From JADLHS01 sp964539515 (GTDB lineage: Bacteria > Verrucomicrobiota > Verrucomicrobiia > Limisphaerales > JADLHS01), in assembly GCA_964539515.1 (NCBI GenBank), contig CAZIJO010000169.1, positions 1 to 13,476 of the forward strand: a stretch of DNA of 13,476 nucleotides. The letters run 5' to 3'. A model generated the notes under the pieces. The model worked only from the letters and a program-made list of their open reading frames with translations. It had not been told where the DNA came from and made no database searches. The number at the start of each line of letters is the position of its first letter. The first letter of the stretch is position 1. Below are positions 5,962-13,395 of the stretch, piece after piece. The translations under genes and the position numbers were made by a program.

Positions 5962-8082
5962 ATGTTAAGACTGATCTTGATCACCATCGCGCTGGCGTGT
6001 TTCACGGGTTGCCAGCAGCCAAAACCTCAATCGAAACAAAAAGCGGGAAAGACCGGCGCCACGCCAGTCGCGGCGACGGCTGCGGCGACCAACTCGGTTG
6101 TGGCGGCAACCGCCCCGCCGCCGACCGCCACTCCTCCGCCCGCACCCGCGCCGGCGGCGACAGCGGCCACTGCCACGACTCCGACTACCAACACGACTCC
6201 GGCCACCACCACGACTCCGGCCAACAGTGCCTTGCCGTCGACAATATCGTCTGACACGCCCAAGGTGGAGTACGACCCGGTCTACGACTCTGAAATCAAG
6301 GAGGTATTCCGTCTCGCGAACGGGAATCGCTGGGAGGAGGCGCAGGCGAAATCTGCCGGGCTGGTCAAGTTTGATCCCAAGAATACCATGCTCCAACGCT
6401 TGAATACTTGGGTGGTCCAAGAGGGGCAGAAACGGCGCGAACAGGCGCTGGAGGACGCCATTCGCAACATTGACTCGAAGAACTCCGTCTACAATCCCAA
6501 TGCCGTCGATCTCATCACCGAAAACAAGGACCGCGGCCTGCCCCCTCGGAAGGACGTACGGGACGCGGTTGACCTGATCGAGAATACGCCCTGGATTCCC
6601 AAGAATTTTAGCAAAACCATCAAGGAACAAGGTCCGCTGTTTGATTTCGAGGCTGCCAAGGGCCCGATGGGAAAAGTGCTCGAAAAGGAGGTTTCGATTC
6701 ATCTCGACAACGTTCCGTTCGAGACAGTCATTCTCAACCTGAGTCAATCATCAGGCGTTAACATCGTCGCCGACAAGACGCTGCCTGCGCTCACCAACCG
6801 CCTCACGGTCAACCTCGACAAGGTCAAGCTTGGGGAATTTTTCAAATATGTCGGGCGTAATTATGAAGTCCAATTTCAAGTGGGGCAGGATCTGGTTTGG
6901 GTGATCGACGCCAAGGACCAAAAGCGGTTGATGGAGGAGACGCGCTTTTACAAATTGCGAAAGGGATTTGTCCTGCCGGCCGCACTTGGGGCCGAGGATG
7001 TCATTCGGTCAGCCGTTACCACCGCCACGGTCACCACCATCACAGAGAGCCAGAAGTTCAGGAAATTTGTCAATGACGACGCGCCGCTCATGCCGGCACT
7101 GGAGCGGGCCATCACGAATTTGTTCACTGGTTCAAAGTACATGATTGATTACGAGCGCAATCTGGTCGTCGCGCGCGGCTCCATCGAGCAATTGGACGTG
7201 TTGGAGAAGATCATCAAGGAGTTTGATCAACCAATTCAACAGGTGTTGATCGAGGCCCGGTTCGTCACCCTCAGCAAACCGGCGTTTCTGCAACTGGGCG
7301 TGTTGTGGGAAACGGGTCGTTTGAATGTTGGCGGACGGACCCCGACCGACTTCACCGGCTTGCTAAGCGACGCGCAGGCGAAGAACCTCGGCCTGGGTAT
7401 TCAATACACGTTCACGAACATATTCGACCAAGCCACGCTCACCGCCACCATCAGTGCCTTGGAGCAAAGCGGGGAGAGTCAAACCCTGAGCGCGCCGCGG
7501 CTCACCGTCCTCAACAACCGTCCTGCCACCATCAACGACGGCAAAGTGCAGTACTATTACGAAGAGTATCAGGTCAAACAATCCGTCGGGCAGTTTTACA
7601 CGGCCTCCTCCTTCGTTCCAAGCGGCAAACCGACCAAAGTGACTTCCGGGGCGGAACTCAACGTCATGGCCAGCATTGCCGGCGATGGTCGCCACATCCT
7701 GCTGGCCTTGAATCCGAGCGTTAAAACGGACGTTCAGCTCGTCCCCTACGCCACGCTCACCGATTTCAACCAGAATGGCGAAGTCCAAAGCACTTTTGAA
7801 ATCAAGTTGCCACAATATCGCACCCAGGATCTCGCCACGCGTGTCGTTGTCAAATCCGGCGAGACCGTCGTCATGGGGGGGGTGTTGGAACGGCAGACCT
7901 CCGAACTGGTGGAGTCCGTACCCATTCTCGGCAGCCTGCCATATGTCGGCGTGCTCTTCCGCCGCCGCACAGCGGTGGATACGCCCCGCTATCTGCTCGT
8001 CTTCGTCACGGCGACCATCCTCAACGACTCGGGCGATGGCGTTATTTACGAAGAGGCCGCCGCGGCCCCCAAATCCAAGTAG
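5962..8082 (+). CDS. Secretin-family outer-membrane channel lipoprotein (PilQ/GspD-like)
   Basis: Forms the multimeric outer-membrane pore of a type IV pilus or type II secretion-like system. The 706-residue product starts with a short lipoprotein signal (MLRLILITIALACFTGC, lipid-bearing Cys17). A Pro/Ala/Thr-rich low-complexity linker follows (about 25-95), then a helical region (about 100-230). An N0/STN-like domain (about 234-317) contains EVSIHLDNVPFETVILNL, which typically docks inner-membrane partners. The secretin domain spans about 428-700, with VLIEARFVTL, QTLSAPRLTVLNN, SGETVVMGGVLE and the signature VPILGSLPYVGVLFRRR (653-669). A region at about 330-425 resembles a single N1/KH-type module. 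Lipidation suggests self-targeting to the outer membrane; no pilotin is visible. It is the first gene of the operon, with a 4-bp gap to the PilM-like gene. I cannot separate PilQ from GspD by sequence alone. Confidence 0.93.
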   Translation: MLRLILITIALACFTGCQQPKPQSKQKAGKTGATPVAATAAATNSVVAATAPPPTATPPPAPAPAATAATATTPTTNTTPATTTTPANSALPSTISSDTPKVEYDPVYDSEIKEVFRLANGNRWEEAQAKSAGLVKFDPKNTMLQRLNTWVVQEGQKRREQALEDAIRNIDSKNSVYNPNAVDLITENKDRGLPPRKDVRDAVDLIENTPWIPKNFSKTIKEQGPLFDFEAAKGPMGKVLEKEVSIHLDNVPFETVILNLSQSSGVNIVADKTLPALTNRLTVNLDKVKLGEFFKYVGRNYEVQFQVGQDLVWVIDAKDQKRLMEETRFYKLRKGFVLPAALGAEDVIRSAVTTATVTTITESQKFRKFVNDDAPLMPALERAITNLFTGSKYMIDYERNLVVARGSIEQLDVLEKIIKEFDQPIQQVLIEARFVTLSKPAFLQLGVLWETGRLNVGGRTPTDFTGLLSDAQAKNLGLGIQYTFTNIFDQATLTATISALEQSGESQTLSAPRLTVLNNRPATINDGKVQYYYEEYQVKQSVGQFYTASSFVPSGKPTKVTSGAELNVMASIAGDGRHILLALNPSVKTDVQLVPYATLTDFNQNGEVQSTFEIKLPQYRTQDLATRVVVKSGETVVMGGVLERQTSELVESVPILGSLPYVGVLFRRRTAVDTPRYLLVFVTATILNDSGDGVIYEEAAAAPKSK

Positions 8083-8086
8083 CGTC

Positions 8087-9868
8087 ATGCCCGGGCCCTC
8101 CAATCTCAAGCCTCGCGGACTTGAGCCACCTTTGCGCCGCGTGCTGGCCGTCGATGCCGGCAGCCGTTGCGTCCGCCTGCTGTTGCTGGAAAGCCGCTTT
8201 GGCAAGCTGCGCCTGCAGCGGCAGGAAGCTATCGATTTGGAGGCGGAGGGGCTTGTTTCTCCCGAGGAACTGCGGGCTCACATGCAGTCGGCGGTGGGCG
8301 AATGGGGCCGGCCGCCGCTGGCCTTGGTGTTGCCGCAACAAATTGCGGTATCCCAACTTGTCGACTTGCCGCCCGTGCCCGACGCCGAGGCGCGCGTACT
8401 CATCGAAGCGGAAACCGTCAAGCTCGGTGGCGTTAGTGAAAGCGTGATGGTGTGCGACTTCACCCGCGTTCCCATCCAGGCCGCGGACCGCCAAAGCTTT
8501 TGGGTTACTTTTTGTCAGGAAGGGGAGATTCAATCCCGCATCGCCCAGCTTGGCCTAGAGGACCAGGAATTTCGCGAGATCACCACGGCCGCCAATGCCC
8601 TGCTAACCGCCTGGCACGCGGCCCAACCCGCGAAACGGGATGCGATTCTTGTCCACGTCGGTGCGCAGAGCACCACCCTGGTCGTCATCCGCAATGGTGT
8701 AGGGGTGTTCGCGTCGAGTTTTCCGATGGCCGGCGACTTTTTCACCCGGGCCATCGCGCGGCTGCTGCGCAGCACTCCCCAGATCGCCGAGGACCTCAAG
8801 TGCACCACCAATCTGTTCATCGGGGAGAAGGCGTTGCCGGGCTTCGCGGAAATCGTGGACGGTTGGGCGGCCGAATTGCGGCGGCAGTTGAGTGAGTGGC
8901 ATGGACAGCCGATGGGTCGTCCCGGGGAGTTGATCGCCACCGGTGGCGCGTTCGAGCAACCCGGGCTGCGGGATTACCTTGCCCGGCAGGCGGGTTTGAG
9001 TTTTCTCCCGTGGCCCACGAGCAACGCCCCGGCCACGTTGCGGCCGGCGAGCGGTTTTGAGATCGCCTTCGGCGCGGCTCTGCAAGCGCTCGGCCAGAGC
9101 CCGCAGCCGGCTTCGTTGATGCCGGCGAAACGGCGGCTGGCCTGGAAAAAACACCTGAGCCGGCAACGTGTGGAGTTTTTGAATGCCCTGTTGCTGGCGG
9201 CGTGTGGGGTGCTGCTGGCGCTGGGCATCTGGCAGAAGGTGGCATTGATCCAAAGCCAGCAGGCATTGACCAACAAAGTTCAAGCCGGCCTGAGTGTGGT
9301 GAAAACGAACAGCAGCTTGACCCGCGATCTGCTCAAAGGTTACGAGGAGTTGCGACCGCTGTTTGAGCGCCAACAGGCGACGGTGGACACGTTGCAGACT
9401 CTGGCCTTGCTGCAATCGGCGCGCAGCAATCGCACTTTGTGGTACGTGCTCATCGCGGACCAGAACAGCTACTTTGCCTTGCCGCCCACCCTCACCCCCA
9501 CGAACAAACCCGCTGCCGCTGCGACGGACCCGGAGCCGGCGGCGCGCCGGCATGACCTCACCAACGCGTCCCCGGCGCGTCCCGGACTGATCGCGGAGCT
9601 ATGTGTCCCGGAAGATGCCGACGTCGCCCGCAGCACGCTCAGCCTCGTGGTGAACAATTTGAAGAAAGCCCCAATATTCGAACGCGTGGATTCCTTGCCT
9701 GAGGATCTCCGACGCAGTCTGGCGGACCCGAAAGTGGTTTTGCCGGAACGCCACTTCGCGCTCGCCTTGGATTTTGTCACCACGGAATTCCAGGCGGCGG
9801 CGCGTCAACCCCGGCCCCTGCCGCCAAAGCGCGTCCCCGCCAAAACCGGGCCGCCGCCCCTACCTTGA
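8087..9868 (+). CDS. pilM: PilM-PilN fusion (GspL-like) inner-membrane assembly protein
   Basis: A 593-residue protein joining a cytoplasmic actin-like (ASKHA) domain to a membrane-anchored periplasmic part. The N-terminal half has AVDAGS (21-26, phosphate-1 type), HVGAQSTT (190-197, phosphate-2 type) and IATGGA (283-288, adenosine-type), as in PilM. A single membrane segment lies at about 364-382 (FLNALLLAACGVLLALGIW). A coiled-coil-prone stretch then leads to a PilN-like domain (QTLALLQSARSNRTLWYVLI), a Pro/Ala-rich insert (about 465-505) and a C-terminal strand-rich part (ALALDFVTTEF). The topology is that of GspL in type II secretion, where it recruits the GspE ATPase. In type IV pili PilM and PilN are usually separate. 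I chose the ATG at 8087 because longer in-frame readings run back into the secretin gene. The stop overlaps the next start (TGATG). PilM is the safest family name, but the symbol covers only half the protein. Confidence 0.82.
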   Translation: MPGPSNLKPRGLEPPLRRVLAVDAGSRCVRLLLLESRFGKLRLQRQEAIDLEAEGLVSPEELRAHMQSAVGEWGRPPLALVLPQQIAVSQLVDLPPVPDAEARVLIEAETVKLGGVSESVMVCDFTRVPIQAADRQSFWVTFCQEGEIQSRIAQLGLEDQEFREITTAANALLTAWHAAQPAKRDAILVHVGAQSTTLVVIRNGVGVFASSFPMAGDFFTRAIARLLRSTPQIAEDLKCTTNLFIGEKALPGFAEIVDGWAAELRRQLSEWHGQPMGRPGELIATGGAFEQPGLRDYLARQAGLSFLPWPTSNAPATLRPASGFEIAFGAALQALGQSPQPASLMPAKRRLAWKKHLSRQRVEFLNALLLAACGVLLALGIWQKVALIQSQQALTNKVQAGLSVVKTNSSLTRDLLKGYEELRPLFERQQATVDTLQTLALLQSARSNRTLWYVLIADQNSYFALPPTLTPTNKPAAAATDPEPAARRHDLTNASPARPGLIAELCVPEDADVARSTLSLVVNNLKKAPIFERVDSLPEDLRRSLADPKVVLPERHFALALDFVTTEFQAAARQPRPLPPKRVPAKTGPPPLP

Positions 9869-10686
9869 TGCGTCTTGATCTTGAAACCCGGTACCGCAGC
9901 ATACTTCCGCTCCTCGCGGTGGTGATGGGGGCGGTCTATCTGTTTGTATTCGTCCCCCTTGACCGCAAAGCCCGGAGTCTCGACACGCCGCTGCAACAAT
10001 CCTGGCGGCAGCTCGCCGACGCCTTGGGCCACACCAACGCGCTCAAGCTTGATTTCAGCAGCATTACCAATCAGTTCAAGGCCACTCGCACTGCGATCAC
10101 CGCCTTCGAAACGGCCCTCCGGCAGGCGCGGGCGCGCGTCGAATTGGATCCCGGACTACGCGACCAGGTCAAATCGCCGTTCGCGGTTGTGGAATACCAA
10201 TACGAAGCCGGCCGGCGCATGGATGCCCTGATCCGCCATTCCAAACAAGCGGGCGTCCAGCTCGAACCGGCTGTGCTCGTCGGATTTCCCAAACCTTCCG
10301 CCGACATGCAGGAGCCTTCCCTGCTTTGGGCCGAATTGTTGTTTCTGGATAGTTTGTTGACCACGGCCATCAATGCGAAAGTGACCACTGTCCATTACCT
10401 GGCCGCCGAGCTGCCCCTCACCAATTCGCCGCCGACCGACCAGCGGCTGCGGGTGGCCGAATTGCCCCTGCAGGTGGAACTCACTGGAGGGATCGCCAGC
10501 GTTGCCCGGTTTTTGCAGGCCCTGCCCTTGCGCGGGGACGAAATTCAGGCGGCGGGGCTGCCGGCCGCGCCGACGAACAAGCCGGCATTGTTCATGGACC
10601 GGCTGGTGTTGCGCAAAAGTTCGATAGAGCGACCGGATGAAGTGCGCGTCTCATTGCGCGCCGTGGGTTTTGTGTTCCAAAGATGA
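9868..10686 (+). CDS. PilO/GspM-like inner-membrane alignment protein
   Basis: A 272-residue bitopic protein. It has a short cytoplasmic head, a membrane segment at about 11-30 (SILPLLAVVMGAVYLFVFVP) and a coiled-coil-like region (about 35-95: heptad-like LKLDFSSI, ITAFETALRQARARVEL). A periplasmic ferredoxin-like fold is likely at about 160-270, with LPLQVELTGGIASVARFLQA, typical of PilO, and a C-terminal strand (VRVSLRAVGFVF). PilO pairs with PilN and links the inner-membrane platform to PilP and the secretin. Sequence similarity in this family is weak, so the call rests mainly on topology, the VELTGG...VARFL pattern and position. The ATG at 9868 overlaps the preceding stop by 1 bp, which suggests translational coupling. 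Confidence 0.75.
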   Translation: MRLDLETRYRSILPLLAVVMGAVYLFVFVPLDRKARSLDTPLQQSWRQLADALGHTNALKLDFSSITNQFKATRTAITAFETALRQARARVELDPGLRDQVKSPFAVVEYQYEAGRRMDALIRHSKQAGVQLEPAVLVGFPKPSADMQEPSLLWAELLFLDSLLTTAINAKVTTVHYLAAELPLTNSPPTDQRLRVAELPLQVELTGGIASVARFLQALPLRGDEIQAAGLPAAPTNKPALFMDRLVLRKSSIERPDEVRVSLRAVGFVFQR

Positions 10687-10705
10687 AACTAAGCGCCGTT
10701 TATCC

Positions 10706-11251
10706 ATGCTGAGTGAAACCTTGAGAAGCCGCTGGTTTTCCATTGGCCTGCACGTGGGCCTGTGGGTGCTCGCCTTGCTCACGGTCGTCGGCATCAGCCG
10801 GGGCAGCCGCACGCCCCAGTTTCGCGAGGCGGCGGCGAATCCCGCTTCGGTCATCACGCCTGTGCCGGTTGCCAAACTGGGGTTGCTTTTCGTCATGACG
10901 AACTACCCCAAGACTGTGGTGGACCCTGCGTTGCTGAATTTGTTTACGACGACCTATTTCATTCCTCCGCCCAAACCGGCGCCGCCGCCCCCCCCGCCCC
11001 CCCCGCCCCCTCCCACGACTTGGAAGCTCGAACTAACCTACCAAGGCTACTACCGTACCGGCGACGGGCCCAAATACGCGCTCCTGCGGATGGGCGAAAA
11101 GCTGGTCAGCGTTCCGGTGGGCAGCATGGTGGTGACGAATTTGTTTGTGGTTGACGCGGCGCTGAAAACTCTGACGCTGACGAATACCGCTGTGCAAACC
11201 AACGTTCTCAACTTGAACGCCAAGCAAGAAATCGAAGTGCCACTCAAATGA
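10706..11251 (+). CDS. PilP/GspC-like linker protein with polyproline hinge
   Basis: A 181-residue protein with an N-terminal membrane segment (about 11-30, FSIGLHVGLWVLALLTVVGI), a periplasmic linker, a run of 11 prolines (93-103), and a small beta-rich C-terminal domain (about 106-181: WKLELTYQGYYR, KYALLRMGEKLVSVPVG, LTLTNTAVQT). GspC and PilP carry a comparable homology region that contacts the secretin N0 domain, so this is probably the bridge to the secretin. The Phe/Tyr/Gly pattern fits that beta-fold, but identity is inferred from topology and gene order. I chose the ATG at 10706. The ATG at 10637 would add 23 residues encoded within the PilO gene and push the membrane segment inwards. 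No Shine-Dalgarno sequence is evident. The stop overlaps the ATPase start (ATGA). Confidence 0.65.
   Translation: MLSETLRSRWFSIGLHVGLWVLALLTVVGISRGSRTPQFREAAANPASVITPVPVAKLGLLFVMTNYPKTVVDPALLNLFTTTYFIPPPKPAPPPPPPPPPPPTTWKLELTYQGYYRTGDGPKYALLRMGEKLVSVPVGSMVVTNLFVVDAALKTLTLTNTAVQTNVLNLNAKQEIEVPLK
10985..11014 (+). repeat. Poly-C tracts encoding the polyproline run
   Basis: Two C8 homopolymers (10988-10995 and 10997-11004) and a C5 (11006-11010), separated by single Gs, encode most of the 11 prolines. Such tracts are prone to slippage and to sequencing error. As read, the frame is intact across them. Confidence 0.85.
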
Positions 11252-12993
11252 ATTCGGACTCCGGCCCCGCGCAACGCGAAGTGGGTGACCTGCTGGTGGA
11301 GCAGGGCAAACTCACCCCCGTCCAGCTGGAACAGGTGCGGCGCCGTCAAAAGCGGCTCAATCTGGCGCAACACCGCGCCATCGTGGACTTGAATTTCGCT
11401 TCGGAGGAGGACACCTGGCGGGCGTTGGCGACGGTCAGCCACCTGGAATTCGTTGACCCGTCCAGCCTCGACCTCAAGCGCGGGACGCTCGAATTGGTGC
11501 CCATCAAACTCGTCTTTCATCACCACATGTTGCCGATCGCGGGTGACGCCGAATCGCTCACGCTGGCCTTCAGCGAGCCGCCGCGGCAAATGGAATTGGG
11601 CAATCTCCGCCTGCTGCTGAGCCAGCGACTCCAGATCGTTCTGGCCACCCCCAGCGCCATCCACGTTGTCATCAAGAAGCATTTTGGCCTCGGGGCGGAA
11701 ACGATTCAGCGCCTGCGCGAGGACCGGGGAGGGGCCGAGCTGGACCGCGAGATTGTTTTTGATGTGCAGGGCAAGGAGACCGATTCCGCGATCGAAGCCA
11801 CCATCTCGGCGTTCGTGGACCAGATCCTGCAAGAGGCCCTGCGGCTGAGGGCCACCGATATTCATCTCGAGCCCTATGCCAATGCCATTCGTCTGCGCTA
11901 TCGCGTGGATGGCATATTGGAATCCGTGCCCGTGCCAAGCGACATGCGCAACTTGCATCTGGCCGTGGTCTCCCGACTCAAAATCATGGCCGGGCTCAAC
12001 ATCTCGGAGAAACGGTTGCCGCACGATGGCCGGATCGCCATGAAAACCGGCGATGAGGAATATGACTTGCGCGTTTCGATCGTCCCAACGAAGCACGGCG
12101 AGGCAGTCGCCCTGCGTATTCTGGGCCGGCAAAATCTTTTTCTCGACCTCAGCCAGCTGGGGATGGAGCCGGAGCACGAGGCCATCTTTACCCAGCTGAC
12201 CCAGTTGCCGCAGGGATTGGTACTGCTGACCGGTCCGACCGGGAGTGGCAAAACCACCACGCTATATGCCGCCCTCGCTCAGGCCAATGACGAAGGGCGC
12301 AAAATCATCACCTTTGAAGACCCCATCGAATATCAACTCGATGGGACGGTGCAGATTCAGGTGCGGGAGCAGATCGGCCTGACTTTTGCCGCCGGACTGC
12401 GTTCCGTGCTGCGCCACGATCCCGACGTCGTGCTGGTGGGGGAAATTCGCGATTTCGACACGGCGGAGATTGCCATCCGCGCGGCGCAGACCGGTCATCT
12501 GGTTTTCTCCACGTTGCATACGAATGACAGCGTCAGCGCGGTGACCCGGCTGCTGGAAATGAAAATTGAACCGTATCTCATCGCGGCCTCGCTGGTTTGC
12601 AGCATTTCGCAACGACTCGCTCGTCGCATTTGCCGGCACTGCGCGGCGGCTGACGAGTCGATTACCCCCGGCGTGCGCAAGGAGATGGCCGGTGTCTTGG
12701 GACTGGCGCCGGAGGCGGTGCGGGCCTGGCGCGGGCGGGGTTGTATCGAGTGCAACCAGAAGGGTCACCGCGGCCGCGTGGCGATTTACGAACTATTTCT
12801 GCTCAACGAGGACATCGCCGATTTGATCCAACCGGGGGTCAAGGCCAGCCAGCTCCGGGAAGCCGCGCGCAAACTGGGCTGGCGTTCACTGCGGGAAAAC
12901 GCCTGGCAAAAGGTGCAGGCGGGGTTGATTCCGATAGCCGAACAGGAGCGGTGGACCCGCATGATTGACGCCGGCCTCTACAAACTCCGATAA
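11248..12993 (+). CDS. gspE: GspE/PilB-family assembly ATPase
   Basis: Cytoplasmic hexameric ATPase that powers pilin or pseudopilin extraction and fibre growth. The 581-residue product has an N-terminal GspE_N-like domain (about 5-150: VGDLLVEQGKLTPVQLEQV). The ATPase core has Walker A GPTGSGKT (329-336), the Asp box TFEDPIEYQ (355-363), Walker B DPDVVLVGEIRD (391-402) and the His box TGHLVFSTLHTND (415-427). The zinc-binding tetracysteine CRHC (462-465) and CIEC (499-502) follows, which is typical of assembly (PilB/GspE) rather than retraction (PilT) ATPases. The usual MshEN RLG opening reads EVG, so c-di-GMP binding is doubtful. The gene starts with an ATGA overlap to the PilP-like gene and is the last gene of the operon, ending 12 bp before a terminator-like hairpin. 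GspE and PilB are not separable by sequence alone. Confidence 0.95.
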   Translation: MNSDSGPAQREVGDLLVEQGKLTPVQLEQVRRRQKRLNLAQHRAIVDLNFASEEDTWRALATVSHLEFVDPSSLDLKRGTLELVPIKLVFHHHMLPIAGDAESLTLAFSEPPRQMELGNLRLLLSQRLQIVLATPSAIHVVIKKHFGLGAETIQRLREDRGGAELDREIVFDVQGKETDSAIEATISAFVDQILQEALRLRATDIHLEPYANAIRLRYRVDGILESVPVPSDMRNLHLAVVSRLKIMAGLNISEKRLPHDGRIAMKTGDEEYDLRVSIVPTKHGEAVALRILGRQNLFLDLSQLGMEPEHEAIFTQLTQLPQGLVLLTGPTGSGKTTTLYAALAQANDEGRKIITFEDPIEYQLDGTVQIQVREQIGLTFAAGLRSVLRHDPDVVLVGEIRDFDTAEIAIRAAQTGHLVFSTLHTNDSVSAVTRLLEMKIEPYLIAASLVCSISQRLARRICRHCAAADESITPGVRKEMAGVLGLAPEAVRAWRGRGCIECNQKGHRGRVAIYELFLLNEDIADLIQPGVKASQLREAARKLGWRSLRENAWQKVQAGLIPIAEQERWTRMIDAGLYKLR

Positions 12994-13004
12994 GGCTAAA
13001 GCAA

Positions 13005-13042
13005 TGAAGCGTCGCCGCGGAATTCTCCGTGGCAACGCTTCA
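13005..13042 (-). terminator. Inverted repeat shared by the convergent gspE and rpmB ends
   Basis: Arms 13005-13021 and 13026-13042 are 17 nt each with a 4-nt loop. Fifteen pairs are Watson-Crick, plus one G-U and one mismatch on either strand. On the minus strand the stem is followed by TTGCTTTAG, a short T-rich tail that suits termination of rpmB. On the plus strand the tail is not T-rich, though the hairpin may still protect the operon 3' end. Confidence 0.6.
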
Positions 13043-13065
13043 ATCAATCAAACCGGCAGATTCGG

Positions 13066-13338
13066 CTAGGCCTGGGCTTTTGCGGCCTCGGGCTTTTTCC
13101 AGGTGCGTTTGGGGGCTTTCGTGACCAGGCCTTTCTTTAACGCCCGGGTGGAAACTCGAACATAGCGCACTTCCCCGTCAATCAGCGCCTTTACGCGCTG
13201 AAGATTGGGCATAAACTTCCGCTTGGTGATGGCGGTGATGTGGGTGCCGATACCGCCAAGCTTTTTCGCCTTACCACTGCGCCAGATGATGCTGCCCTTG
13301 CGCGGGCCGACACCGGTGAGTTCACAAATTCTTGCCAT
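13066..13338 (-). CDS. rpmB: 50S ribosomal protein L28
   Basis: Small basic protein of the large ribosomal subunit. The 90-residue product has the family start ARICELTGVGP, the central ITKRKFMPNLQ, and VRYVRVSTRALKKGL. It is slightly longer than the common 60-80 residues because of an Ala/Lys-rich tail (KRTWKKPEAAKAQA). A GIGTHITA segment replaces the usual Asn/Ser-rich loop, where many L28s have SHANNKTKR. No CxxC zinc motif is present. I chose the ATG at 13338, with AGGA five nt upstream. The ATG at 13395 would add 19 residues encoded across the promoter. The gene is monocistronic as far as can be seen. Confidence 0.93.
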   Translation of the reverse strand: MARICELTGVGPRKGSIIWRSGKAKKLGGIGTHITAITKRKFMPNLQRVKALIDGEVRYVRVSTRALKKGLVTKAPKRTWKKPEAAKAQA

Positions 13339-13367
13339 ATAGATCCTGTTCCAAATTAAGGTCGCCC

Positions 13368-13395
13368 AGACTAGCCGCCGCGCCGTGGATGGCAA
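13368..13395 (-). promoter_or_regulatory. Candidate promoter of rpmB
   Basis: On the minus strand, TTGCCA (13395-13390) and TAGTCT (13373-13368) are 16 bp apart, giving a leader of about 23 nt that contains the AGGA ribosome-binding site. This is the best conventional promoter plus Shine-Dalgarno arrangement in the window. Confidence 0.55.

Noticed and set aside
6027..6263. 78-residue Gly/Val/Ala-rich minus-strand ORF
   Set aside because: Antisense reading of the secretin's Pro/Ala/Thr linker. Low complexity only.
7775..8086. Upstream extension of the PilM-like ORF into the secretin gene
   Set aside because: The residues encoded before the ATG at 8087 are a frame shadow of the secretin C-terminus. 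The conserved AVDAGS begins soon after 8087.
10637..10705. Longer start for the PilP-like gene, and a mini-ORF from the ATG at 10683
   Set aside because: The 23-residue extension lies in the PilO gene and is Cys/Arg-rich without homology to expect. The ATG at 10683 is in another frame and stops after nine codons.
11248..11320. c-di-GMP-binding MshEN motif in the ATPase N-terminus
   Set aside because: The opening reads EVGDLL rather than RLGxxL, so I do not claim nucleotide signalling.
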